DNA from: Clostridiales bacterium
GTDB lineage: Bacteria; Bacillota; Clostridia; Lachnospirales; WQUN01
DNA: 5,394 nt
Assembly (NCBI GenBank): GCA_031269415.1
Contig: JAISZF010000201.1
Span: 1-5,394 of the forward strand
Direction: 5' to 3'
Shown here: positions 1-5,394 of the stretch, piece after piece
How the letters are laid out: each line of letters begins with the position of its first letter
How positions within the stretch are numbered: position 1 is the first letter of the stretch
Program-made: the position numbers and the translations under genes
The notes under the pieces: generated by a model
Database searches by the model: none
Told to the model about the DNA's origin: nothing
Seen by the model: only the letters and a program-made list of their open reading frames with translations

Positions 1-38
1 TAGTGGCTGGTCGTTACAGCCGAAAGTGGTAGACATGG

Positions 39-55
39 TTAAGTATATTGCTTAA
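39..55. promoter_or_regulatory. Short inverted repeat upstream of the regulator gene (possible operator)
   Basis: A perfect 5-bp inverted repeat, TTAAG-N7-CTTAA, lies about 45 bases before the first possible start codon of the YheO-type regulator. The two arms are roughly one helical turn apart, as expected for a dimeric HTH protein, so it could be an autoregulatory operator. That role is inference only: the repeat is short, AT-rich and could occur by chance. I could not find a convincing -35/-10 pair around it. Confidence 0.2.
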
Positions 56-85
56 TCAGGTTGAACTTTAAAGAAGAATATAGGG

Positions 86-105
86 TTCCTATGTTTTCCT
101 ATGTT
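86..105 (+). repeat. 10-bp tandem duplication spanning the start codon of the regulator
   Basis: The unit TTCCTATGTT occurs twice in a row (86-95 and 96-105), and the match continues two bases further. Each copy carries an ATG, at 91 and at 101. Because 10 is not a multiple of 3, the two ATGs are in different frames. The only purine-rich ribosome-binding candidate nearby, AGGG at 82-85, is 5 nt from ATG-91 but 15 nt from ATG-101. ATG-91 opens an 18-codon frame that stops at 145-147, inside the regulator gene. ATG-101 opens the regulator. Loss of one copy would put the regulator ATG at ideal spacing from AGGG. Confidence 0.8.
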
Positions 106-796
106 TTTCATAACGGAACCAATGATGGACGTAATGAAAATGTTTGAAGAGATTCTCAACTTCTTAGGCAAGGCGTTTGGCGATAATTGTGAGGTTGTGC
201 TACAGGATACGAGAAAAGACCTTATGTGTATAAGGGCCATCGCCAACAGCCACATCAGCGGTCGCAAGGTCGGCTCGCCTTTGACCGACTTAGCGCTGAG
301 GTTTATCAATGACGAGATTTGGAAAACAAGAGACTGCGTCAGCAATTATATAGGCAAGACACGTGACGGTAAGACTCTCAGGTCGTCGACGTTTTTTATC
401 AAGCGCGACGGTGAACTGCTGGGAATGCTTTGTATCAACATCGACGCCAGCAAATATTTGGATCTAAGCAAGCAAGTGCTGAGGCTGATCGGAATGGAAG
501 CGTGGGGATCAAGTGCGACGGATCCCTTGCCTCAGTCTGAGAATTTTTACGAGAGCATGGAAGAGATCATTCAATCCGTTCTGACTGAAATGAACATCGA
601 CTCTCGAAAACAGGGTCAGCTCACTCAAGTGGAGCGGTTGGCTGTTGTGGAGAAGCTACTGGATAAAGGTGTCTTTATACTGCGCGGAGCGGTCAGCACA
701 ATCGCCGAAAAGCTCTCATGCTCTGAAGCTAGTATGTACAGATATATCGGCACTATCAATAAACGCCGTAACAACGGGGACTCCGAGGCGAAGTGA
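101..796 (+). CDS. YheO/DauR-type transcriptional regulator (YheO-like PAS + HTH_22)
   Basis: This is a predicted cytoplasmic DNA-binding regulator of 231 residues, close to the roughly 240 of E. coli YheO (DauR). Residues 10-125 match the YheO-like PAS domain: HISGRKVGSPLTDLAL at 51-66, then a DGKTLRSSTFFI block at 89-100 and GMLCINID at 108-115. Residues 175-220 match the family's C-terminal HTH, with the conserved KGVF..RGAVS..AEKL pattern and a recognition helix ending in MYRYI (212-216). The ligand is unknown. E. coli DauR responds to D-arginine, but that should not be carried over at this distance. The start is uncertain. ATG-101 has poor spacing to AGGG because of a 10-bp duplication, and ATG-122 or ATG-125 (after GGAA at 115-118) would keep the whole PAS domain. 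No target gene is obvious, and the next operon lies beyond a hairpin. Confidence 0.9.
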   Translation: MFFITEPMMDVMKMFEEILNFLGKAFGDNCEVVLQDTRKDLMCIRAIANSHISGRKVGSPLTDLALRFINDEIWKTRDCVSNYIGKTRDGKTLRSSTFFIKRDGELLGMLCINIDASKYLDLSKQVLRLIGMEAWGSSATDPLPQSENFYESMEEIIQSVLTEMNIDSRKQGQLTQVERLAVVEKLLDKGVFILRGAVSTIAEKLSCSEASMYRYIGTINKRRNNGDSEAK

Positions 797-843
797 TTCG
801 CCCTGATGCTGCCTTGAGAGCGTTATACAAGGGAAGTGGCTTG

Positions 844-858
844 ATGTAACCGATACAT
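844..858. repeat. Small inverted repeat ATGTA-N5-TACAT
   Basis: A perfect 5-bp inverted repeat with a 5-nt spacer lies between the regulator stop codon and the 864-906 hairpin. It could be a protein-binding half-site pair, but it is short enough to arise by chance and no promoter overlaps it. Confidence 0.15.
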
Positions 859-863
859 TGCTA

Positions 864-906
864 ATGCAAAGAGACCGCGCTGCACCTAAGCGCGGTCTCT
901 TTGCAT
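864..906 (+). terminator. Perfect 17-bp stem-loop, probable transcription terminator
   Basis: The arms ATGCAAAGAGACCGCGC (864-880) and GCGCGGTCTCTTTGCAT (890-906) are exact reverse complements around a 9-nt loop. A further T-A pair can form at the base of the loop. The GC-rich core (871-880 with 890-899) is preceded by AAA and followed by TTT, giving the A-stem-T layout of an intrinsic terminator on either strand. The T run is short, so termination may be partial. It sits 68 bases after the regulator stop codon and would separate the regulator transcript from the murJ operon. A binding site or small-RNA origin is less likely. Confidence 0.65.
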
Positions 907-926
907 AGAGCGATCGTCTCACATAA

Positions 927-977
927 CCGCCTGCCGCCGCGGCGGGTCGGCGGGCTTAAACAGAGTCTTGCCCGCCG
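927..977 (+). repeat. GC-rich segment with two competing hairpins
   Basis: Hairpin A (927-953) is built on the perfect 12-bp palindrome CCGCCGCGGCGG (934-945), with outer arms CCGCC (927-931) and GGCGG (949-953). Hairpin B pairs CGGCGGGC (948-955) with GCCCGCCG (970-977) across a 14-nt loop. Both use bases 948-953, so they cannot form together. The heptamer CCGCCTG also appears as a direct repeat at 927-933 and 975-981. The segment is far richer in GC than its surroundings. It resembles a REP-like palindromic element or a remnant of one. No poly-T follows, so it is not a standard terminator. Confidence 0.5.
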
Positions 978-996
978 CCTGATTAAATGGTATTCT
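968..996 (+). promoter_or_regulatory. Possible sigma-70/sigma-A promoter for murJ
   Basis: TTGCCC (968-973) and TATTCT (991-996) each match the -35 and -10 consensus at four of six positions and are separated by 17 nt. A transcript starting near 1003 would leave a leader of about 25 nt before the murJ ATG. The -35 box overlaps the right arm of the GC-rich hairpin B. The match is modest and unsupported by any other signal, so it is a candidate only. Confidence 0.3.
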
Positions 997-1028
997 ATCA
1001 TCAAAACGCGTAAAAGGTCGTGGATTCC

Positions 1029-2594
1029 ATGCGAAAGAATAGCGGCGCGCTGCGGACAGTAGCCGTAATGATGATCATAACGTTCGCGGGCAAGGCATTG
1101 GGGCTTCTGCGCGACAGTTTTGCGGGATCTTATTTCGGTACCGCCACTGTCGAGGCTACCGCTTTTAATTACGCCGGCGTTCTGCCGCGCAATTTCATGG
1201 ACGTGCTATTCAGTTCGGCCATATCGGCCAGTTTTATACCTGTGTTCAACGAGGTGTTGGAGCGGCGCGGGCGTGAGAGCGCGTTTAAGCTGGCGCATAA
1301 TTTTATCTCGGTTATTTTGATCGCTTCCGCGCTGGCGACGATTATCTTTATGGCGCTGGCGGAGCCGATTCTGCGTTTATACGACGGCGGCAGAAATTCC
1401 GGCGCAATCGCGCTCGGAACCGTGCTGCTGCGGATCATGCTGCTGACGATTGTACTCGGGTGCCTTGCGTTTTCGCTGACGGGCGTGCTTCAGTCGATGG
1501 GAGAGTTCAACGCGCCCGCGGCCATGGGGCTGGTTTCAAACGCGGTTATATTGGTTTATTTTTTCTTTTTCATGGATCGGTTCGGCGTCACGGGGCTGTG
1601 CGTTGCGTTTGTTACCGGGTGGCTGGCGCAGTTTCTTATACAGATCCCGTTTTTAGTAAAGAACAAATTCAGGTTTCGCTTTCACGTTGATTTGCGGGAC
1701 GAGGGATTAAAACGAATAGGCGTTCTGATGCTGCCCGTTATGGTCAGCACATGGGTTACGCCGGTAAATCTCTTGGTGAACGGCAGGATGGCACATCTGG
1801 ACATATACGGGGAGCAGTCGTTTAACGCGCTTACATACGCCAATAATCTGTATTCCGTGTTAAGCGGCGTCTTTGTGCTGTCGATTACTAACGTTATCTT
1901 TCCTAAGCTGAGTGTGCAGGCGGTTAATTCAGATCGCGGGGCTTTCGGCGAAACCATGTCGCGGACGATCAGGGCGATGTTTTTTCTGCTGCTGCCCATG
2001 AGCTTCGGGCTGATCGCGCTAAGCGGGCCGCTGGTGCGGCTGTTTTACGAGCGCGGCGAATTCACCGCGCTTTCCACTGATTTGACATCCGCCGCGCTGA
2101 TATATTTTTCCGCGGGCATGTGCGGTTTTGGACTGCAAAACCTGTTAACGCGCGGGTTTTACGCGTTTCAGGAAGGAAAAACGCCTATGCTGACCTCCGT
2201 TTTGGCTATCGCCGCTAATTTTGGCTTGAGTTGGGGCCTTGTCAGGTTTTTGGGGGTAGGCGGGCCGGCCTTGGCTTCTTCCGTATCTATAAGTTTGGCC
2301 GCCGCGGTTATGCTGTGGGTTATGAACCGGAAGGTGAAAGGGATTGTAAACGGACGGTTATTCGCGGATCTATTGAAAATGCTGGCAATCGGGCTGATCA
2401 TGCTGTGGGCGGTCGTATGGGCGCGCGATTTTGTGTCCGCGAGAATTGCTGACAATATCGCCGGCGAGATATGGGGTATATCGCTGCCCGCCGCCGCCGG
2501 AGCGGTTATCTATATGGGCCTGGCCCGGCTCACGCGGCTGCCCGAAGCCGTGGCAGCTTTCGGCATTCTGGGAAAATACCTGAGAAAGCGGTGA
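1029..2594 (+). CDS. murJ: MurJ/MviN-family lipid-linked oligosaccharide flippase
   Basis: This is an integral membrane protein of the MOP superfamily; MurJ moves lipid II across the cytoplasmic membrane for peptidoglycan synthesis. The 521 residues and about 14 hydrophobic segments fit the family. Numbering from GTG-1020, diagnostic blocks are GLLRDSFAGSYFG (28-40), LPRNFMDVLFSSAISASFIP (55-74), ALTYANNLYSVLSGVF (270-285), LFYERGEFTALST (341-353) and GFYAFQEGKTPM (379-390). R31, D32, R57 and R256 appear to align with the cavity residues needed for MurJ function; this alignment was done by eye. The start is ATG-1029, because AAAGG at 1013-1017 is 11 nt from it and only 2 nt from GTG-1020. The downstream gene starts 4 nt after the stop, so the two are probably co-transcribed. 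Because that gene encodes a CsaB fusion, this could instead be a dedicated flippase for a cell-wall polymer intermediate. Confidence 0.9.
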   Translation: MRKNSGALRTVAVMMIITFAGKALGLLRDSFAGSYFGTATVEATAFNYAGVLPRNFMDVLFSSAISASFIPVFNEVLERRGRESAFKLAHNFISVILIASALATIIFMALAEPILRLYDGGRNSGAIALGTVLLRIMLLTIVLGCLAFSLTGVLQSMGEFNAPAAMGLVSNAVILVYFFFFMDRFGVTGLCVAFVTGWLAQFLIQIPFLVKNKFRFRFHVDLRDEGLKRIGVLMLPVMVSTWVTPVNLLVNGRMAHLDIYGEQSFNALTYANNLYSVLSGVFVLSITNVIFPKLSVQAVNSDRGAFGETMSRTIRAMFFLLLPMSFGLIALSGPLVRLFYERGEFTALSTDLTSAALIYFSAGMCGFGLQNLLTRGFYAFQEGKTPMLTSVLAIAANFGLSWGLVRFLGVGGPALASSVSISLAAAVMLWVMNRKVKGIVNGRLFADLLKMLAIGLIMLWAVVWARDFVSARIADNIAGEIWGISLPAAAGAVIYMGLARLTRLPEAVAAFGILGKYLRKR

Positions 2595-2598
2595 CATC

Positions 2599-4830
2599 TT
2601 GGACACGAATTATAAGGTGCTAATGACCCTGATGGGGTTGAATATCGGAGGGGCGGAAACGCATGTACTGGAACTCTGCAAGGCTTTGAAGAGGCGCGGG
2701 GTGGACGTATATGTCGCGTCAAACGGTGGAGTCTATGTGAAAGAACTGACGGAAAGCGGAGTAAAGCACTTTAACGTGCCGCTGCACAACAAACAGCTCG
2801 GCAATATATTTTACGCGTACGCCGCGCTGGAGAAGATCATCCGCGAAAACAATATAAAACTCGTTCACGCTCATGCCCGTATACCCGCCTTTATCTGCGG
2901 CCTGCTGCAAAAAAAGCTGGGTTTTCGTTTTGTGACGACCGTGCATTGGGATTTTAACGCCTCTTTCCCGTGGAACTTCCTTTCCCGCTGGGGCGACGGC
3001 TCTTTGTCCGTCAGCGAGGATCTTAAAAAGTATTTAATTGACATCTACGGCGTTCCCGAAGAACAGATCATCCTGACAATTAACGGCATTGACACGGATA
3101 AATTCTCCCCGGCTGACGAAGACCCGGAATTGGCGCGGGAACTGAATTTAAACCCGTACGGGCCGCGCGTCGTTCATGTGAGCCGGATGGATCGCAAGGC
3201 AAACCGCACGGCGTATAAACTCATGGACGCGGTGGAGATCGCCAGAAAGACATTTCCCTATATCGAATTAATTATCGTGGGCGGCGGGGACGATGAGGAG
3301 AATATCTTCAGGCAGGTCAGGCACAGAAACGAACTGGCCGGAGCCGAATATATCAAGGCGGTGGGTAGCCGCACGGACGTTAAACGCTTCCTGAGGTCGG
3401 GTACGATATTCGTGGGCATCAGCCGCGCGGCTTTGGAGGCTATGTCCGTCGGAATGCCGGTTATCCTGGCGGGCGATCCGGGGTACATCGGGCAGTTTAA
3501 TGAAGATATGCTGGATATAGGGATCAGCACAAATTTTACCTGCCGGGGATGCCCGGACACAGAAGCCCGCACGCTGGCGGAAGACATTACGGAGATCCTG
3601 AACCGTTCCGTGAATGAGCGCGCCGCGTTGGGCGATTACGCTCGAAGTGTGGTCAGGGAATATTATTCGGTAGATCGCATGAGCCGGGACGCGCTTGCGT
3701 TGTACGAAATGGTCCGATACCCCAGAAAACCCATCGATACCGTAATTTCCGGTTATTACGGGTTTAACAACAACGGCGATGATACAGTGCTTAAATCGGT
3801 GATTGACGGGCTGAAAGGCGCGCGGCCCGGTTTGAATATTACCGTGCTGTCCATGCGGCCCAGGGAAACCCGTTTACTGTATGGCGTGGACTCCATAAAC
3901 CGCTATAATCTCTTTTCGGTATACCGCGCGCTGAGGAAGGCCAAGATGCTGATTACCGGCGGCGGCAGCCTCATTCAGGACGTAACCAGCACGCAGTCGC
4001 TCATATACTATCTGTGGCTGATTAACCGCGCTTACAAATGCGGGGTGCGTAATATGCTGTACGCCAACGGGATTGGCCCGGTGCGGCAGCCGGTAAATAT
4101 AGCGCGCGTTCGGAACGCGCTGAACCGAGTGGAAATGATTACCTTGCGCGACGAATTGTCCGAGCAGACGCTGAAGCATTTCGGGGTAACTAACCCGGAG
4201 ATTCATGTAACCGCTGACGCCGCGTTCAGCCTGAACAATGTGGACGAGGACGAAGTGCAGAACCTGTTGGCCGGCTTGGGGTTGGAGGGTAAGAGGTTTT
4301 TCGGCGTCGCGGTGCGTAAGTGGAAGTACAACATGCCGGGCTTTGAGGAAGAGATCGCCAAATTCGCGGACTATATCACGCAGTCGTACAGATACACGGC
4401 TTTATTCATACCTATGCGCCCTGTGGACGATTCTGAGATCTCCAGGCGTATAATGGGGCTGATGAAACAGCAGGCGATTTTTTTAGGCGATCGCTACACA
4501 TCCGAGCAATTGCGCGGCGTGGTCGCCAAATCCGAGTTTATTCTGGGTATGCGTCTGCATACGCTGATCTACGCCGCGAAAAGCGGCACGCCGGTTATCG
4601 GTCTGGTCTATGATTCCAAAATAAAGGTGCAGATGGACGCGCTGAACCAGCGGTTTTACCGGCTGGTGGAGGATTTCCGCTGGGAAGAGCTGAAGAATTA
4701 CGCGGATAGGATCCTCGCGGATAGGGAACAGGTTATTGAGGAGATCCTGGAGGCGGGGCAGCGCGAACGCGCCAAGGCGCTGCTGAATACGGGTTATTGC
4801 CTGGAAGTGATGGATCGCGGGGTGTTTTGA
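2599..4830 (+). CDS. csaB: GT4-type glycosyltransferase fused to CsaB-like polysaccharide pyruvyl transferase
   Basis: This is a two-domain cytoplasmic enzyme of 743 residues. Residues 5-372 are a GT-B fold GT4-like glycosyltransferase: GLNIGGAET (13-21), HAHARIPA (90-97), NGIDTDKFSP (162-171), VSRMDRK (194-200) and AALEAMSVGMPVILAG (277-292). The usual first Glu of the EX7E motif is replaced by V272. Residues 378-743 match CsaB pyruvyl transferases: SGYYGFNNNGDD (384-395), GGGSLIQD (454-461), NGIGPV (490-495), TADAAFSL (538-545) and GMRLHTLIYAAKSGTPVIGL (650-669). CsaB-type enzymes add pyruvate ketal from PEP to a sugar of the secondary cell-wall polymer that anchors SLH proteins. The linker is only about six residues and no ribosome site precedes M371, so the fusion looks real. 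The TTG-2599 start is needed for the first beta strand; ATG at residue 9 would cut it. It lies 4 nt after the murJ-like stop. The sugar donor is unknown. Confidence 0.9.
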   Translation: MDTNYKVLMTLMGLNIGGAETHVLELCKALKRRGVDVYVASNGGVYVKELTESGVKHFNVPLHNKQLGNIFYAYAALEKIIRENNIKLVHAHARIPAFICGLLQKKLGFRFVTTVHWDFNASFPWNFLSRWGDGSLSVSEDLKKYLIDIYGVPEEQIILTINGIDTDKFSPADEDPELARELNLNPYGPRVVHVSRMDRKANRTAYKLMDAVEIARKTFPYIELIIVGGGDDEENIFRQVRHRNELAGAEYIKAVGSRTDVKRFLRSGTIFVGISRAALEAMSVGMPVILAGDPGYIGQFNEDMLDIGISTNFTCRGCPDTEARTLAEDITEILNRSVNERAALGDYARSVVREYYSVDRMSRDALALYEMVRYPRKPIDTVISGYYGFNNNGDDTVLKSVIDGLKGARPGLNITVLSMRPRETRLLYGVDSINRYNLFSVYRALRKAKMLITGGGSLIQDVTSTQSLIYYLWLINRAYKCGVRNMLYANGIGPVRQPVNIARVRNALNRVEMITLRDELSEQTLKHFGVTNPEIHVTADAAFSLNNVDEDEVQNLLAGLGLEGKRFFGVAVRKWKYNMPGFEEEIAKFADYITQSYRYTALFIPMRPVDDSEISRRIMGLMKQQAIFLGDRYTSEQLRGVVAKSEFILGMRLHTLIYAAKSGTPVIGLVYDSKIKVQMDALNQRFYRLVEDFRWEELKNYADRILADREQVIEEILEAGQRERAKALLNTGYCLEVMDRGVF

Positions 4831-4849
4831 CAAACCGGGACATGGAAAT

Positions 4850-5314
4850 TTCTCTGATCTGGGGAAAGTAAGTTATTTGCTGAACAGGCATAATTTAGCT
4901 TTTAATTCTAATTGTCGCGGATACTTGGCTGAAAATTTCGTTTATCTCTTTTTGAATAAAACAACGGAACGGTTAAGCCAAAGCAAGCGAGTTGTTTCTT
5001 ATCTGCGCAAGGATCCGAGAGAGGAAATCGATTTCCTGGAAACGCTTTCGACGGGCGGATACGCGGGCATTGAAGTAAAGGCGGCGCAGGGTTCGGCTTA
5101 TTCCGCTAACCGGGCTTTAACGCGAGGGGATATAAATTGCGTGGTGAAACTACAGGATTCATATGGAAGAGTTGAGGGAAAGAGAGCGACACTGCCGATA
5201 TTTGCCATAACTAAATTGGATCTGGTTTTGGAACAGATGGGTTACAAACAGTTTCCCAAAGCATATGAAACAATTGTAAAATATAGTTGTAAAATTGGAA
5301 AAAATGGGATATAA
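4850..5314 (+). pseudogene. C-terminal remnant of an AAA ATPase with DUF4143 domain
   Basis: Full-length members have an N-terminal P-loop AAA domain plus C-terminal DUF4143, about 400 residues. Only the last third is here; no Walker A or B motif is present in the window. Family-like sequence begins at FSDLG (codons from 4850), resembling the common YF.D.GL motif. It continues with CRGYLAENFVYLFL, SYLRKDPREEIDFLE and GIEVKAA. The last two give the D...E-x-K pattern of this nuclease-like fold. In this frame the last stop is at 4808-4810 and the only usual start is TTG-4877, which would make 145 residues and discard DLGKVSYL. Family similarity therefore extends upstream of any usable start, the mark of a truncated gene. 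It begins only 20 bases after the csaB-fusion stop. Base composition is more AT-rich than the operon before it. A short expressed protein cannot be ruled out. Confidence 0.75.
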
Positions 5315-5315
5315 T
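5287..5315 (+). promoter_or_regulatory. Strong sigma-A-like promoter for the downstream HTH gene
   Basis: TTGTAA (5287-5292), a 17-nt spacer and a perfect TATAAT (5310-5315) form a near-consensus promoter. The predicted transcript start is about 5322, which gives a leader of about 14 nt containing the ribosome site GAGGGG (5323-5328). The -10 box overlaps the TAA stop (5312-5314) of the DUF4143 remnant. Confidence 0.65.
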
Positions 5316-5335
5316 CATTGCTGAGGGGATGAAGC

Positions 5336-5394
5336 ATGAAAACCGACAGCAAAAAGTATGTATCCATAGGTGAAGCCGCAAATTTGCTGGGGGT
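5336..5394 (+). CDS. Start of a MerR-type HTH protein, probably an IS607-family serine transposase (partial)
   Basis: Only 19 complete codons are visible before the window ends. The reading MKTDSKKYVSIGEAANLLG, with a following GT that would give Val, matches the first helix-turn of a MerR-like HTH (SIGEAA.LLGV). This opening is common in IS607-type TnpA, a serine recombinase with an N-terminal MerR HTH. It also occurs in MerR regulators and excisionase-like proteins, so the assignment is tentative. The start is well supported: GAGGGG at 5323-5328 is 7 nt before the ATG and a near-consensus promoter lies just upstream. Its position beside a truncated ATPase gene fits a mobile-element neighbourhood. 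Confidence 0.55.
   Translation, partial: MKTDSKKYVSIGEAANLLG

Noticed and set aside
1..55. Possible C-terminal tail of an upstream gene: open frames ending at TAG 30-32 or TAA 53-55.
   Set aside because: Only 9 to 17 codons are visible in either frame and neither tail has a recognisable motif, so no gene can be named or even chosen.
61..84. TTGAAC (61-66) with TATAGG (79-84) as a promoter for the regulator.
   Set aside because: The spacer is only 12 nt, too short for a working sigma-A promoter, and other pairings were weaker.
91..147. 18-codon leader ORF with a well-spaced AGGG site.
   Set aside because: Not called as a gene. It has no recognisable feature and probably exists because of the 10-bp duplication; it is described under that repeat.
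716..922. Minus-strand open frame of 68 codons over the regulator end and the 864-906 hairpin.
   Set aside because: It has no family-like motifs, overlaps a well-supported gene in the opposite direction and runs through the stem-loop.
3709..3720. Separate CsaB gene starting at the ATG of residue 371.
   Set aside because: There is no ribosome-binding sequence before this ATG and the frame runs unbroken from the GT4 domain, so a fusion is the better reading.
4831..4876. Terminator after the csaB fusion.
   Set aside because: No stem followed by a T run is visible. The only symmetry is the 8-bp palindrome GAAATTTC, which is too short and AT-rich.
1..5394. CRISPR array, tRNA, rRNA or phage attachment site.
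   Set aside because: I saw no regularly spaced repeats, no cloverleaf and no long direct repeats anywhere in the window.

Overview
The window looks like chromosome of a low-to-moderate GC Gram-positive bacterium, most likely in the Clostridia. The main reason is the pairing of a MurJ/MviN-type flippase with a CsaB-type polysaccharide pyruvyl transferase. CsaB is the enzyme that lets S-layer (SLH-domain) proteins bind secondary cell-wall polymers in Bacillota. TTG and GTG start codons are frequent. The taxon is an inference from gene content, not a sequence match.

Layout, all genes on the + strand. (1) Bases 1-100 are non-coding, or hold the last few codons of an upstream gene. They contain a small inverted repeat, and a 10-bp tandem duplication at 86-105 copies the start codon of the next gene. 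(2) Bases 101-796 encode a YheO/DauR-type regulator: a YheO-like PAS sensor domain followed by a C-terminal HTH. (3) Bases 797-1028 are an intergenic gap with a perfect 17-bp hairpin (864-906), a very GC-rich segment that can fold in two competing ways (927-977), and a plausible promoter (968-996). (4) Bases 1029-2594 and 2599-4830 form a tight two-gene unit, 4 nt apart. The first gene is a MurJ-family flippase and the second a 743-residue natural fusion of a GT4-like glycosyltransferase to a CsaB-like pyruvyl transferase. (5) Bases 4831-5314 are visibly AT-richer and hold the C-terminal remnant of an AAA ATPase/DUF4143 protein. (6) From 5336 a new gene begins and runs off the window. Its first 19 residues look like a MerR-type HTH, as found at the start of IS607-family serine transposases. 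It has a near-consensus promoter and a good ribosome binding site.

How the parts fit: the flippase and the GT4-CsaB fusion probably act on one lipid-linked cell-wall intermediate. In this reading a sugar is added and pyruvylated on the cytoplasmic face, then the product is moved across the membrane. This resembles the Bacillus anthracis csaA-csaB pair (a transporter-like protein plus the pyruvyl transferase). MurJ could equally be the general lipid II flippase and only share a transcript. The regulator is separated from them by a hairpin and has no obvious link. The 3' end is accessory or decaying DNA next to a probable mobile element. I did not find a clearly new biological system. The most unusual items are the enzyme fusion and the start-codon duplication in the regulator gene.
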